Positions 1 to 10,707 of a stretch of DNA of 64,000 nt are shown piece after piece. Numbering within the stretch: the stretch's first letter is position 1; each line of letters begins with the position of its first letter. The notes under the pieces are model-generated. The model was not told where the DNA came from. It was given only the letters and a program-made list of their open reading frames with translations, and ran no database searches. The position numbers were made by a program, and so were the translations under genes. The stretch spans positions 124,001-188,000 of the forward strand of contig NZ_JAERTZ010000026.1 in assembly GCF_016746085.1 (NCBI RefSeq). Direction: 5' to 3'. This DNA comes from Zobellella iuensis. GTDB taxonomy: Bacteria; Pseudomonadota; Gammaproteobacteria; Enterobacterales; Aeromonadaceae.

Positions 1-1358
<1,358 letters not shown>

Positions 1359-1366
<8 letters not shown>

Positions 1367-2129
1367 AGTCGCGACATCACTGGCATTATCCCTGTTGCTG
1401 ACCGCCTGTGTCAGCCAGACCTCAGCGGTGGACGCGCAACCCGAGCCCTCTCCCGTTTCCGAAGCTCAGCTCAGCGCTTCGCTGGCCAGCCTGGAAGCCC
1501 GGCTGGTGGACACCATGTTCCAGCAGAACACCCAGCTCAGCAGTAACCACCATGCCTTTATGACCGCCCTGCAACAGGAGCTCAAGACCTTGAAAAAGCA
1601 ACTCGATGAGCCGCAGCACGCCATGCCGCTGCCGCCGCCGCCGCCTCCCCCCCGGGGAGACTACCCCGAAAACGAAACCCGGGACGGCAAGCTGATCGTG
1701 GGCGAAACCGAGGAAATCTGGCTGGATGCGGTCAACGACAGCTTCCCGGCACGCATCGACACCGGGGCCACCACCTCCTCCCTCAGCGCTCAGGACATCA
1801 CGGTGTTCGAGCGTGACGGCAATCCCTGGGTCAGCTTCAGCCTGGCCCACGAAGGGGTGGACGAGCGGCTGCAGGTGGAAACCCCCCTGGTGCGCTATGT
1901 ACGCATCCGCCAGGCTTCCGCCGACAGCACCGAAAGAAGGCCGGTGGTTGCCATGACCATGCGCCTGGGCCGCTTGTCGGAACGCACCGAGTTTACCCTG
2001 ACCGACAGATCCCAGATGACCTACCCGGTCCTGCTGGGCCGCGAATTCCTGAAAGACATTGCCGTGGTGGATATTGCCCGTCAAAACGTACAGGGCAAGC
2101 CCAAGCGTCCGACTTCTTCAAACGAGTAA
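1359..2129 (+). CDS. Lipoprotein with retropepsin-like (putative zinc protease, PF05618) domain
   Basis: The 256-residue product begins with a lipoprotein signal ending in LLTAC, placing the lipidated cysteine at residue 17. A coiled-coil-like region (about 35-85) and a run of prolines (about 90-98) lead to a C-terminal domain of the so-called ATP-dependent zinc protease family. That domain has the aspartic-protease-like motif DTGATTSSL at residues 134-142 and a late LLGREFL segment. The start ATG overlaps the cmoB stop. It is followed after 5 bp by the transglutaminase/7TM gene and then an ATP-grasp gene; these three families often occur together. Actual protease activity is not established. 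The longer frame upstream of 1359 lies inside cmoB and is spurious. Confidence 0.85.
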
Positions 2130-2134
2130 CCTTC

Positions 2135-3649
2135 ATGTACTCACGCAAGCCGTTTTATCTGATTGTGGCCGCCCTGTTTCTGGTCGGCCTGGCACTGATG
2201 CTGCATCGCCATTTCGTGTATGAAGTGCCCTGGCTGCCCGGTGAAAAGCGCCAGATCTGGTCCATCGAAGCCAAGGTGGAATTCGAGGCCTCCGGCCGGC
2301 CGGTCAAGGCCTCGCTGGCCATTCCCGGCAGCCAGCCCGGCTTTACCCTGATGAACGAGTCGGCGGCCTCCCCCGGCTATGGCCTGTCCTTTGTCGAGGC
2401 CGACGGCGGCAGCCGGGCGGAATGGTCGATCCGCTCCGCCTCCGGCATGCAGGAACTGTATTACAAGGTCGACATGATGCAGGATCCCTTCGCCAAGGGC
2501 CCGCTCTCGAGCCAGATCCCCACAGTATCCCGCCCGCAGGTGCCCGAACCCTATGCCACCGCCATGGATCAGGTGCTGTCCCTGGCGCGGGAGCGGTCGG
2601 CCGACGGTATCACTCTCACCCGGGAACTGTTGAAGGAACTGAGCAACCGGGGTCAGAACGCCGAACTGCTGGCCCAGTACAAGTCCGCCGGCCCGCTGCT
2701 GGTGGATCTGCTGCACCGGGCCGAAGTGCCGGCCCGGCTGCTCAAGGGGCTGCAGCTGGAAGACGGCCGCCGTCGCCAGCAGCTTATCGATCTGGTGCAG
2801 GTCTACGAAGGTGAGCAGTACGAGCTGTTCCACCCGGTCAGTGGCCGCCAGGGCCACCAGGAGCAGCTGCTGCTGTGGGAATACAGCTCGGCGCCGGTGC
2901 TGGATCTGGTGGGCGGCAGCAACTCCCGGGTGACTTTCACCATGCTGCAGCAGGAGCAACCGGTGAACGTGGCCCTGGCGCAGAAGTTCGACCAGCCCGA
3001 GTGGATCAACGTCTCGCTCTACAACCTGCCACTGGAAGAGCAGGCCCTGTTCAAGGGCATACTGCTGATCCCCATCGGCGTGCTGGCGGTGGTGTTCCTG
3101 CGCATCATAGTGGGCGTCAAGACCTCGGGTACCTTTATGCCGGTGCTGATCGCCATGGCCTTTATCCAGACCAGCCTGCTCACCGGCCTGGTCGGCTTCC
3201 TGCTGATCGTGGGCACCGGCCTGGTGCTGCGTTCCTACCTGTCGCACCTCAACCTGTTGCTGGTGGCCCGGATATCGGCGGTGATCATCATGGTCATCGG
3301 CATGATCGGCTTTTTCAGCATCGTCGCCTATCAGTTGGGTCTGACCGAAGGTATGAAGATCACCTTCTTCCCCATGATCATCCTGGCTTGGACCATAGAG
3401 CGGATGTCGATCCTGTGGGAAGAGGAAGGCGCCAAGGAAGTGGTCAAACAGGGTGGCGGCTCACTGCTGGTGGCGGTGGCCGCCTTCCTGGCGATGAACA
3501 ACGAATTCGTCCGCCACCTGACCTTCAACTTCCTCGGGCTGCAGCTGATCGTGATGGCCGCGGTACTGCTGCTGGGCAACTATACCGGCTATCGCCTGAC
3601 CGAACTCAAGCGCTTCAAGCCGCTGGTGGATGAGCAGAAAGATGTTTAA
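2135..3649 (+). CDS. Inactive transglutaminase-like periplasmic domain fused to 7TM domain
   Basis: The 504-residue membrane protein has an N-terminal anchor (about residues 6-22). A periplasmic region of ~280 residues related to catalytically dead transglutaminases follows (Transglut_i_TM type), and then a hydrophobic block with about seven helices (about residues 305-490, 7TM_transglut type). It starts 5 bp after the lipoprotein stop and its end overlaps the ATP-grasp gene by 20 bp, so it is the middle gene of a fixed trio. The function is unknown. A plausible role is an envelope sensor or scaffold for peptide modification by its two neighbours, which is inference. Confidence 0.85.
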   Translation: MYSRKPFYLIVAALFLVGLALMLHRHFVYEVPWLPGEKRQIWSIEAKVEFEASGRPVKASLAIPGSQPGFTLMNESAASPGYGLSFVEADGGSRAEWSIRSASGMQELYYKVDMMQDPFAKGPLSSQIPTVSRPQVPEPYATAMDQVLSLARERSADGITLTRELLKELSNRGQNAELLAQYKSAGPLLVDLLHRAEVPARLLKGLQLEDGRRRQQLIDLVQVYEGEQYELFHPVSGRQGHQEQLLLWEYSSAPVLDLVGGSNSRVTFTMLQQEQPVNVALAQKFDQPEWINVSLYNLPLEEQALFKGILLIPIGVLAVVFLRIIVGVKTSGTFMPVLIAMAFIQTSLLTGLVGFLLIVGTGLVLRSYLSHLNLLLVARISAVIIMVIGMIGFFSIVAYQLGLTEGMKITFFPMIILAWTIERMSILWEEEGAKEVVKQGGGSLLVAVAAFLAMNNEFVRHLTFNFLGLQLIVMAAVLLLGNYTGYRLTELKRFKPLVDEQKDV

Positions 3650-4613
3650 GAGCCTGCTGGAAAAATACGCCTCGCCCTTTGCCCTGCGCCGCATGGGCAT
3701 CATGGGCATGAACAAGCGCAATATTTCCTATATCAGCCGCTACAACCCGCGCCGGCTCTATCCGCTGGTGGACAATAAGCTGAAAACCAAGCAAATCGCC
3801 CTGGATGCGGGGGTGACGGTGCCCGAGCTGGTCGGCGTGATCGAGTTCCAGCACCAGGTGTCCCACCTCTGGGAGCTGGTCAAGGACTGGCCGGGTTTCT
3901 GCATCAAGCCTGCCAAGGGCTCCGGCGGCAAGGGCATAGTGGTGATCGAGCGCCACGACAGGACCAACTTTGTCAAACCGAGCGGCAAGGTCGAAACCAT
4001 CGGTGATCTGGAGCGGCATATCTCCAACATTCTGGCCGGCCTGTTTTCCCTCGGCGGCAAGCCCGACGTGGCCCTGATCGAAGCGCTGATCAACTTCGAC
4101 GACGTCTTCGAGGGCTTTTCCTACGAGGGCGTGCCCGATACCCGGGTGATCGTGTTCAAGGGCTTTCCGGTGATGGCCATGATGCGGCTGTCCACCGACG
4201 CCTCCGACGGCAAGGCCAACCTGCACCAGGGCGCCGTGGGCGTGGGGCTCGACATCAATACCGGCCGCGCCATCCGCGCGGTGCAGTTCAACCTGCCCAT
4301 TCGCTACCATCCGGACACCGGCCGGGATCTGCTCGAACTCAAGGTGCCCTACTGGGAAGAGCTGCTGAGCCTGTCCTCTTCCTGCTACGAGATGTCGGGG
4401 CTGGGTTATATCGGCACCGACATGGTGCTCGACAAGCAGAAGGGCCCCATGCTGCTGGAGCTGAACGCCCGCCCGGGGCTGGCGATCCAGACCGCCAACG
4501 CCGCCGGCCTGGTGCCCCGGCTGCGCAAGATTGAAAAACTGGGCAAAAAGATCACCATGTCGCCGGAAGAGCGGGTGGCGTTTTCCCGACGGGAATTTGC
4601 GACCGAAGCCTGA
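3630..4613 (+). CDS. Alpha-L-glutamate ligase-like ATP-grasp protein
   Basis: This 327-residue protein belongs to the ATP-grasp superfamily (ATPgrasp_ST, RimK-related glutamate-ligase-like). The phosphate-binding loop KPAKGSGGKG is at residues 93-102 and the metal-binding LELNARPGL segment is near residue 290. Such enzymes form amide bonds between a carboxylate and an amine; the substrate here is unknown. The chosen ATG at 3630 lies inside the previous gene; an ATG at 3642 is also possible. It is the last gene of the trio and is followed by a heptamer repeat array and a strong bidirectional terminator. Confidence 0.87.
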   Translation: MSRKMFKSLLEKYASPFALRRMGIMGMNKRNISYISRYNPRRLYPLVDNKLKTKQIALDAGVTVPELVGVIEFQHQVSHLWELVKDWPGFCIKPAKGSGGKGIVVIERHDRTNFVKPSGKVETIGDLERHISNILAGLFSLGGKPDVALIEALINFDDVFEGFSYEGVPDTRVIVFKGFPVMAMMRLSTDASDGKANLHQGAVGVGLDINTGRAIRAVQFNLPIRYHPDTGRDLLELKVPYWEELLSLSSSCYEMSGLGYIGTDMVLDKQKGPMLLELNARPGLAIQTANAAGLVPRLRKIEKLGKKITMSPEERVAFSRREFATEA

Positions 4614-4622
4614 GGCGCGAGG

Positions 4623-4678
4623 CTGGAAGCTGGAAGCTGGAAGCTGGAAGCTGGAAGCTGGAAGCTGGAAGCTGGAAG
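4623..4678 (+). repeat. Heptanucleotide tandem array, unit CTGGAAG x8
   Basis: Eight perfect head-to-tail copies of the 7-bp unit CTGGAAG start 10 bp after the stop of the ATP-grasp gene and end before its terminator. Related arrays (unit GCGTGAA or GCGTGAG) occur at 31114, 44313 and 46140, so this is a recurring class of intergenic repeat here. Confidence 0.97.
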
Positions 4679-4704
4679 CATAAGCCTCTCAGTCCCATAA
4701 AACC

Positions 4705-4746
4705 AACAAAAACGGCGCCGGGATGACTCCCGGCGCCGTTTTTGTT
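4705..4746. terminator. Bidirectional rho-independent terminator
   Basis: A perfect 19-bp inverted repeat (4705-4723 and 4728-4746) with the loop TGAC has a GC-rich core and A/T-rich ends, giving a U-tract in both directions. It serves the convergent ATP-grasp gene (+) and rluB (-). Confidence 0.93.
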
Positions 4747-4777
4747 CAAGCTTCAGGCATCCAGCTTAGCGCCACTT

Positions 4778-5701
4778 TTACATCCGGGTTTTGCGCTTCT
4801 GGCGCTGGTTCGTGCTGCGCGGGCGGGCGGGGGCCGGTTTTTTGGGTGCCGCACCGGTGCCGGCGCTCTTCATGCGGGAGTTGTGCTTGCGCACCGCCTT
4901 GCGGATCTGGGCCACCTGCTTGTAGCGCTCGGTGGCATGCACGTCCACCTTGCTCTGCTCTTCCGGCGCCAGCCCCACTTCCCGGCGCAGGTAGTTCACC
5001 TGCTCCAGCGCCATCTCGGCCCAGCCGCCCCGCGGCAGGGTACGGGGCAGCTCGATCTTGCCGTAACGCACCCGGATCAGCCGGCTCACCTGCATTCCCT
5101 GGGATTCCCACAACCGGCGCACTTCCCGGTTGCGGCCTTCCTTCAGGGTAACGTGGAACCAGTGGTTCATGCCTTCGCCGCCGCTGTACTTCAGGGTCTC
5201 GAACTTGGCCATGCCATCTTCCAGCATCACCCCCTTGCGCAGCCGCTGCAGCATGGCCTCGTCCACCTCGCCGAACACCCGTACCGCATATTCCCGGTCG
5301 ATTTCATGGCGCGGATGCATCAGCCGGTTGGCCAGCTCGCCGTCGGTGGTGAACAGCAGCAGGCCGGAGGTGTTGACATCCAGCCGGCCCACCGCCACCC
5401 AGCGTGCCCCCTGCAGCTTGGGCAGGCGGTCGAACACCGTCGGGCGGCCTTCCGGATCCTTGCGGGTGCTTACCTCGCCTTCCGGCTTGTGGTAGGCCAG
5501 TACCCGGCAGATGATCTCGGCCTGGGGCTGGGTTTCCACGCTGTGGCCATCCACCCGGATCTGCTCGCTGCCGGTCACCCTGTCACCCAGGTGGGCCACG
5601 TTGCCGTTCACGCTCACCCGTCCCTGGCTGATCAGCGCTTCGATTTCGCGGCGAGAGCCCTTGCCCGCGCGGGCCAGTACTTTTTGCAGTTTTTCGGTCA
5701 T
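4778..5701 (-). CDS. rluB: 23S rRNA pseudouridine 2605 synthase RluB
   Basis: RluB isomerises U2605 of 23S rRNA to pseudouridine. The product has an N-terminal S4 RNA-binding domain (about residues 1-60) and a RsuA/RluB-type catalytic domain; the catalytic Asp108 is in [14 protein letters not shown] basic tail rich in Lys, Arg and Pro follows the catalytic domain. I chose the ATG at 5701 (307 residues) because the sequence then begins [13 protein letters not shown] like known RluB; a GTG three codons upstream (5710) is the alternative. It lies 9 bp after yciO in the rnm-yciO-rluB order found beside trp in enterics. Confidence 0.95.
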   Translation of the reverse strand: MTEKLQKVLARAGKGSRREIEALISQGRVSVNGNVAHLGDRVTGSEQIRVDGHSVETQPQAEIICRVLAYHKPEGEVSTRKDPEGRPTVFDRLPKLQGARWVAVGRLDVNTSGLLLFTTDGELANRLMHPRHEIDREYAVRVFGEVDEAMLQRLRKGVMLEDGMAKFETLKYSGGEGMNHWFHVTLKEGRNREVRRLWESQGMQVSRLIRVRYGKIELPRTLPRGGWAEMALEQVNYLRREVGLAPEEQSKVDVHATERYKQVAQIRKAVRKHNSRMKSAGTGAAPKKPAPARPRSTNQRQKRKTRM

Positions 5702-5710
5702 GTCATTCAC

Positions 5711-6331
5711 TTATTCAAAGGGACGGGTATCGCCGGCGCCTTGGCGCAGGATAACGGGAACATCGTCATAGAGATCCACCACAGTGGTGGGTTTGGGATC
5801 CAGCACGCCGCCGTCGATAATGAGGTCGACCACTTTTTCCAGCCGCTGGCGGATCAGGTGCGGATCGTATTCGGCCTCGGCTTCACCGGGCAGGATCAGA
5901 CTGCAGGACATCAGCGGCTCGCCCAGGGCCTCGAGCAGCGCCAGACTGATGGCGTTGTCCGGCACCCGCAGGCCGATGGTCTTGCGCTTGGGGCTCTGCA
6001 GCCGCTTGGGCACTTCCTTGGTGGCATGCAGGATAAAGGTATAGGCGCCGGGAGTGTTGTTCTTCATCAGCCGGAAGGCACCGTTGTCGACCCGGGCGTA
6101 AAACGACAGCTCGGAGAGATCCCGGCACACCAGGGTGAAGTTGTGATCCCTTTCAATCTTGCGGATGCGGCAGATGCGCTCCATGGCATTCTTGTCGCCC
6201 ACCAGGCAGCCGATGGCATAACCGGAATCGGTGGGATACACCAGCACCCCGCCCTGGCGTACGATGGCCACCGCCTGGTTGATCAGGCGGGCCTGGGGGT
6301 TGTCGACGTGAATTTCGAAATACTGACTCAT
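5711..6331 (-). CDS. yciO: YciO, Sua5/YrdC-family protein
   Basis: The 206-residue product is the same length as E. coli YciO and belongs to the Sua5/YrdC/YciO fold family, whose best known members make threonylcarbamoyl-AMP for t6A in tRNA. YciO itself is a paralogue whose activity is less certain. Family landmarks are VLVYPTDSGYAIGC near residue 30 and the basic SPKRKTIGLRVP segment. The ATG at 6331 has a full Shine-Dalgarno GGAGGAA six bases upstream; the longer upstream frame lies over rnm and is not used. It sits between rnm and rluB in an apparent minus-strand operon. Confidence 0.93.
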   Translation of the reverse strand: MSQYFEIHVDNPQARLINQAVAIVRQGGVLVYPTDSGYAIGCLVGDKNAMERICRIRKIERDHNFTLVCRDLSELSFYARVDNGAFRLMKNNTPGAYTFILHATKEVPKRLQSPKRKTIGLRVPDNAISLALLEALGEPLMSCSLILPGEAEAEYDPHLIRQRLEKVVDLIIDGGVLDPKPTTVVDLYDDVPVILRQGAGDTRPFE

Positions 6332-6350
6332 AATTCCTCCCGGAATGATT

Positions 6351-7175
6351 TTAGAGAAAACGCTCCCACACGGGGGTCGCTTCTTTGGGCAGCCACAGTT
6401 GCCGGCCCAGCTCCCGCCAGTGGCTGGGATAATGAAAGTCCGAGCCCACCGAGGCCGCCAGGTTGAAGTCTTTGCTCCACTGTCCCAAATTAGCACGTTC
6501 CTGGGGACTCTGCTGAGCCATGGACACCTCCATGGCATCGCCCCCCGCCTCGGCGAAGGCCGCCAGCATTTTCTTGATCCACTTGTTGGACAGATCGTAA
6601 CGGGTGGGATGGGCCAGCACCGCCACCCCACCCGCCTGCTGGATAACGGACACCGCCTCACCGAGCGGGCACCAGTCGGGCGGCGCATAGCCGGTGTTGC
6701 CCCGGCTCAGGAACTTCTGGAATACCTTGCCCATGGAGTCCGCCGCCCCCTGCTCCAGCAGCCACTGGGCCATATGGGTGCGGGTAATGGGCGCCTCGCC
6801 CGCAATGGCCCGGGCCCCTTCATAGGCGCCGGGAAAGCGGGCCTTTTCCAGCCGTTCGGCCATCAGCCGGGCGCGGGCCTCGCGCCGTTGCTGCTGCGCC
6901 TCGAGCAGGCGACTGAACCCTTCATGCCGCGGATCCATATTAAGGCCCACCACATGGATTTCCTTGTGCTCCCACAGGGCCGAGATTTCCACTCCGTCCA
7001 CCAGCCGGATACCGTGCAGCTCGGCCGCCTGCCGCGCCTCGGCCAGGCCGGCCACGGTGTCGTGGTCGGTCAGGGCCAGCACCTCCACCTCCTGGGCCGC
7101 GGCCCGGGCCAGCAGCTCGCTGGGGCTGAGCCGGCCGTCGGAGGCGGTGGAATGGCAGTGCAGATCGATTCGCAT
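6351..7175 (-). CDS. rnm: PHP-domain 5'-3' exoribonuclease (RNase AM)
   Basis: The 274-residue PHP-domain phosphoesterase corresponds to E. coli Rnm (formerly TrpH/YciV), which matures 5' ends of rRNAs and degrades pAp-type substrates. The metal-binding motif DLHCHSTASDG is at residues 4-14, followed by LTDHDTVAG and a later HPTRYD segment. The start at 7175 gives MRIDLHCH, the usual beginning; the frame continues further upstream only across the trp promoter and leader. It is divergent from trpL, as in E. coli, and is followed after 19 bp by yciO. Confidence 0.93.
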   Translation of the reverse strand: MRIDLHCHSTASDGRLSPSELLARAAAQEVEVLALTDHDTVAGLAEARQAAELHGIRLVDGVEISALWEHKEIHVVGLNMDPRHEGFSRLLEAQQQRREARARLMAERLEKARFPGAYEGARAIAGEAPITRTHMAQWLLEQGAADSMGKVFQKFLSRGNTGYAPPDWCPLGEAVSVIQQAGGVAVLAHPTRYDLSNKWIKKMLAAFAEAGGDAMEVSMAQQSPQERANLGQWSKDFNLAASVGSDFHYPSHWRELGRQLWLPKEATPVWERFL

Positions 7176-7195
7176 AAAAAATCCTGTGGTCGGGG

Positions 7196-7225
7196 TTGAC
7201 TTGCACCCCCGAATATCGTTTAACT
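7196..7225 (+). promoter_or_regulatory. trp operon promoter with probable TrpR operator
   Basis: A -35 TTGACT (7196-7201) is followed after 18 bp by a -10 TTAACT (7220-7225). The -10 region reads TTTAACTGTAC, which resembles the right half of the enteric trp operator (TTAACTAGTAC), where TrpR also covers the -10. The left half-site is poorly conserved, so the operator call is tentative while the promoter is well placed 33 bp before trpL. Confidence 0.65.
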
Positions 7226-7257
7226 GTACCCAGTTTCTGATTGACGAGAAGAGCGCG

Positions 7258-7308
7258 ATGTTTCGGCAAATTTCCACTCTGACCATTTGGTGGTGGCACA
7301 CTCCCTGA
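7258..7308 (+). CDS. trpL: trp operon leader peptide TrpL
   Basis: This 16-codon reading frame encodes MFRQISTLTIWWWHTP. It has three consecutive Trp codons (7288-7296) ending 9 bp before the stop, and a GAGAAG ribosome site upstream. It lies between the trp promoter and a rho-independent terminator at 7359. Ribosome stalling at the Trp codons would free the distal strand of the CACACTCCC/GGGTGGTGTG hairpin, whose GCGGG can pair with CCCGC of the terminator stem. This is classical attenuation, read from sequence alone. Confidence 0.92.
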   Translation: MFRQISTLTIWWWHTP

Positions 7309-7358
7309 ACGCGGGTGGTGTGAATTGCTGTATTCGTCTCAAAGTCTCAGCACACATA

Positions 7359-7386
7359 AAAGCCCGCAACCTTGCGGGCTTTTTTA
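7359..7386 (+). terminator. trp attenuator (rho-independent terminator)
   Basis: The stem AAGCCCGCA / TGCGGGCTT with a small loop is followed by a run of Ts. It lies 50 bp after the trpL stop and 180 bp before trpE. The 5' arm can alternatively pair with the GCGGG downstream of the TrpL stop, making the antiterminator. Confidence 0.9.
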
Positions 7387-7408
7387 TTATCCAGCAAAAG
7401 GGGATGCG

Positions 7409-7546
7409 ATGAAACCGACCCAGACAGTTTTTTGGCGATGGCAATCCGGGCCCCGGCTCCCGCCACTGCACGTGGCTTTTGTGTCCATAACCGATGACGA
7501 CATTGCCAGCCAGGTGATCAGGCAAATACCTGATGACCGCGACTAA
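7409..7546 (+). CDS. Small open reading frame between trp attenuator and trpE
   Basis: A 45-codon frame starts MKPTQTVFWRWQSG and ends 17 bp before trpE. It has a plausible ribosome site (AAAGGGG, about 7 bp upstream) and two Trp codons near its start (W-R-W). It lies after the attenuator, so only read-through transcripts contain it. Third-position GC is about 64 percent, lower than in trpE. I do not recognise the product. It may be a real small protein, a second translated leader that couples into trpE, or chance. Confidence 0.35.
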   Translation: MKPTQTVFWRWQSGPRLPPLHVAFVSITDDDIASQVIRQIPDDRD

Positions 7547-7563
7547 CTAAAAAGGAAGACCCC

Positions 7564-9114
7564 ATGGCGCATGGTCAGCTCCACGTTTTACTGCAAGATG
7601 CTCCCTATACCGGCGATCCCCTAGCCCTGTTCGCCGCCCTCACCACCCCAGGTGACAACAGCATATTGCTGGAGTCCGCCGAAATCGACACCAAGGCCGG
7701 CACCCAGAGCCTGCTGATGCTGGACGCCTGCGTCCGGCTGGTATGCCACCGCCACAGCGTCACCCTCACCGCCCTCAACGCCAACGGCCTGCCCGCCCTG
7801 GACCTGGTCGGGCGCGAGCTCGGCGGCGAACGCCAGGCCCATCAACTGGTGGTGACGGTGCCCGAGGCCGATGCCAATCTGGACGAAGACAGCCGGCTCA
7901 AGGCGCCCTCGGTGCTGGAAACCCTGCGCCTCATCCTGACCCGCTTCACCGCCGATCAGGGCCAGCAGCACCTGTTTATGGCCGGCACCTTCGCCTACGA
8001 TCTCATCGCCGCCTTCGAGCAGTTGCCCGAGGTGCCCGAGGGCATCAACCACTGCCCCGATTTCTGCTTCTATCTGGCCGAAACCCTGATCACCCTGGAT
8101 CACGTACAGGAAACCGGCCGCCTGGCCGCCTGCGTGTTCGACCCCGCCGAGCAAGGGAGGCTGCAGGCGCGCCTCGACCGGCTCGCCGCCGCCTGTGGCC
8201 AGGCTCACGCCGAGCCCGAGGCCGACAGCCTCCTCGCCGGTCAGGTGCAGGCGAACAAGAACGACGCCGAATTCCGTGCCGACGTGGAAACCCTCAAGGG
8301 CCATATCATGGTGGGCGACATCTTCCAGGTGGTGCCTTCCCGCTGCTTCAGCCTGCCCTGCCCCAGCCCCCTGGCCGCCTATCGCAAGCTCAAGCAGACC
8401 AACCCCAGCCCCTACATGTTCTACGTCAACGATCAGGACTTCATCCTGTTCGGCGCCAGCCCCGAGAGCTCGGTGAAGTTCGACCACGGCAACCGCCAGG
8501 TGGAGATGTACCCCATCGCCGGCACCCGCAAACGCGGCTTCAACCCGGATGGCAGCATCAACCTGGATCTGGACGGCCGCATCGAGCTGGACCTGCGCCA
8601 GGACGAGAAGGAAACCGCCGAACACCTGATGCTGGTGGACCTGGCCCGCAACGACATCGCCCGCATCAGCGAGCCGGGCAGCCGCTATGTGAAGGATCTG
8701 CTGAGCGTGGATCGCTACAGCCACGTGATGCACCTGGTGTCGCGGGTGGTGGGCACCTTGCGCGCCGACCTGGACGCCCTGCACGCCTACCAGGCCTGCA
8801 TGAACATGGGCACCCTGACCGGCGCCCCCAAGATCCGCGCCAGCGACCTGATCCGCCACGTGGAGCACAGCCGCCGGGGCAGCTACGGCGGCGCCGTGGG
8901 CTACCTCAACGGCCTGGGCGACATGGACACCTGTATCGTGATCCGCTCCGCCTTCGTAAGCAAAGGCCTGGCCCATGTGCAGGCCGGCGCCGGCGTGGTG
9001 TACGACTCAAACCCTCAGTCGGAAGCCGACGAAACCCGCAACAAGGCGGCGGCGGTGCTCAATGCCATCGCCCTGGCCCACGGCAAGACCCTGGCGGAGG
9101 TGACCCATGGCTAA
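7564..9114 (+). CDS. trpE: Anthranilate synthase component I
   Basis: TrpE makes anthranilate from chorismate using ammonia from TrpG, the first committed step to tryptophan. The 516-residue product has the N-terminal Trp-binding LLES element at residues 35-38, so feedback inhibition is likely. The chorismate-binding domain has DLARNDIAR and [11 protein letters not shown]. Translation starts at an ATG behind AAGGAAG. The last 8 bp overlap trpG. Confidence 0.98.
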   Translation: MAHGQLHVLLQDAPYTGDPLALFAALTTPGDNSILLESAEIDTKAGTQSLLMLDACVRLVCHRHSVTLTALNANGLPALDLVGRELGGERQAHQLVVTVPEADANLDEDSRLKAPSVLETLRLILTRFTADQGQQHLFMAGTFAYDLIAAFEQLPEVPEGINHCPDFCFYLAETLITLDHVQETGRLAACVFDPAEQGRLQARLDRLAAACGQAHAEPEADSLLAGQVQANKNDAEFRADVETLKGHIMVGDIFQVVPSRCFSLPCPSPLAAYRKLKQTNPSPYMFYVNDQDFILFGASPESSVKFDHGNRQVEMYPIAGTRKRGFNPDGSINLDLDGRIELDLRQDEKETAEHLMLVDLARNDIARISEPGSRYVKDLLSVDRYSHVMHLVSRVVGTLRADLDALHAYQACMNMGTLTGAPKIRASDLIRHVEHSRRGSYGGAVGYLNGLGDMDTCIVIRSAFVSKGLAHVQAGAGVVYDSNPQSEADETRNKAAAVLNAIALAHGKTLAEVTHG

Positions 9115-9703
9115 CACCGTTTTCCTGCTCGACAACTACGACTCCTTTACCTACAACCTGGTGGATCAGTTCCGCGCCCTGGGCGCCACGGTGCACATCT
9201 ACCGCAACACGGTGCCGGTGGCCCAACTGCTGGCCGCCATGGACGCCGCCGACCAGCCGGTGCTGGTGCTCTCCCCCGGTCCGGGCAAGCCCTCCGAGGC
9301 CGGCAACATGCCCGCCCTGCTGAAGCAGTGCATCGGCCGCTTCCCGGTGCTCGGCATCTGCCTGGGCCACCAGGCCATCGTGGAGCACTACGGCGGCACC
9401 GTGGAGAGCGCGGGCGAGATCAAGCACGGCAAGAGCTCGCTCATCCACCACTCGGGCCGCGACATGTTCGCCGGCCTGCCCCATCCGCTGCCGGTGGCCC
9501 GCTACCACTCCCTGGTGGGCACCGACATTCCCGCCGGCCTGGACGTGGTGGCCGATTACCACGGCATGACCATGGCGGTGCTGGACCGGGCCCGGCGGGT
9601 GCTGGGCTTCCAGTTCCATCCCGAGTCCATCATGACCACCGACGGGGCCCGCCTGCTGGCCCAGAGCCTCGACTTCATCACCGCACAGGAGCCCACCGCA
9701 TGA
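9107..9703 (+). CDS. trpG: Anthranilate synthase component II (glutamine amidotransferase)
   Basis: The 198-residue class I glutamine amidotransferase supplies ammonia to TrpE. The nucleophile is Cys85 in GICLGHQA, and the His/Glu of the triad are in FQFHPESI. Unlike E. coli, where TrpG and TrpD are fused, this is a free-standing subunit. It overlaps trpE by 8 bp and trpD by 4 bp (ATGA). Confidence 0.98.
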   Translation: MANTVFLLDNYDSFTYNLVDQFRALGATVHIYRNTVPVAQLLAAMDAADQPVLVLSPGPGKPSEAGNMPALLKQCIGRFPVLGICLGHQAIVEHYGGTVESAGEIKHGKSSLIHHSGRDMFAGLPHPLPVARYHSLVGTDIPAGLDVVADYHGMTMAVLDRARRVLGFQFHPESIMTTDGARLLAQSLDFITAQEPTA

Positions 9704-10707
9704 ACCAGGCCATGGAAAAACTCTACCGGGGCGAGCACATCAGCCGGGAGGAATCCCAGGCCCTGTTCGGCCAGCTGCTGCGCGGCGAGATGGACCCCAT
9801 CGTCCTTTCCTCCCTGCTCACCGCCCTCAAGATCAAGGGCGAGAGTCCGGAGGAGATCGCCGGCGCCGCCAGCGCCCTGCTGGCCGCCGCCAGCCCCTTC
9901 CCGCGCCCGGACTACCCCTTCTGCGACATCGTCGGCACCGGCGGCGACGGCATGCACACCATCAACGTGTCCACCACCTCGGCGCTGGTGGCCGCCGCCT
10001 GCGGCATCAAGGTGGCCAAGCACGGCAACCGCGGCGTCTCCTCCAAGTCCGGCTCCTCGGATCTGCTGGAGCAGCTCGGCATCCGCCTCGATCTGAGCCC
10101 GGACAGCGCCCGCCGCTGCCTGGACGAAGTCAACGTCTGCTTCCTGTTCGCGCCCCACTACCACGGCGGCATCCGCCACGCCATGCCGGTGCGCCAGGCG
10201 CTCAAGACCCGCACCATCTTCAATGTGCTGGGTCCGCTCATCAACCCGGCCCGGCCCGACTTTATGCTGCTCGGCGTTTATGCCGGGCAGCTGGTCACCC
10301 CCATCGCCGAGACCCTGGTCGCCATGGGCCTTGAGCGGGGCATGGTGGTGCACGGCAGCGGCCTGGACGAAATCGCCATCCACGGCACCACCCGGGTGGC
10401 GGAGATCCGGGACGGCGCCATCGACCACTACGAGCTCAGCCCCGAACAACTGGGGCTGAAGCGCTACGACATCGGCGCCATCCAGGGCGGTACCCCGGCC
10501 GAAAACAAGCTGATCACCCTGGATCTGCTGGCGGGCAGGGGCAGCGACGCCCAGCGGAGCGTGATCGCCATGAACGTGGCGCCGCTGTTGGTGATGAACG
10601 GCCAGGCCGACAGCCTGAAAGAAGGCGTGGAGCAGGTGCTGGCTGTGTTAAAATCCGGCCGAGCAATGGATGTAGCCACCAGACTGGCGGAGTTGAGCCA
10701 ATGTTAA
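9700..10707 (+). CDS. trpD: Anthranilate phosphoribosyltransferase
   Basis: TrpD joins anthranilate to PRPP, giving phosphoribosylanthranilate. The 335-residue product has the PRPP-binding [14 protein letters not shown] segment and the [15 protein letters not shown] segment. I start it at ATG 9700, which overlaps the trpG stop, because the longer frame upstream runs inside trpG. The stop overlaps the start of trpCF by 7 bp. Confidence 0.97.
   Translation: MNQAMEKLYRGEHISREESQALFGQLLRGEMDPIVLSSLLTALKIKGESPEEIAGAASALLAAASPFPRPDYPFCDIVGTGGDGMHTINVSTTSALVAAACGIKVAKHGNRGVSSKSGSSDLLEQLGIRLDLSPDSARRCLDEVNVCFLFAPHYHGGIRHAMPVRQALKTRTIFNVLGPLINPARPDFMLLGVYAGQLVTPIAETLVAMGLERGMVVHGSGLDEIAIHGTTRVAEIRDGAIDHYELSPEQLGLKRYDIGAIQGGTPAENKLITLDLLAGRGSDAQRSVIAMNVAPLLVMNGQADSLKEGVEQVLAVLKSGRAMDVATRLAELSQC

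Noticed and set aside
2141-3247. 368-codon open frame on the minus strand
   Set aside because: It is a complementary-strand shadow of the transglutaminase/7TM gene, with a His/Gln/Gly-rich product and no motifs.
4623-4678. Possible CRISPR array
   Set aside because: The repeat unit is only 7 bp with no spacers between units; it is a simple tandem repeat. The same holds for the arrays at 31114 and 46140. No cas genes are present.
4742-6466. 574-codon open frame on the plus strand
   Set aside because: It is antisense to rluB and yciO, both of which have clear family motifs and ribosome sites. The product has no recognisable domain.
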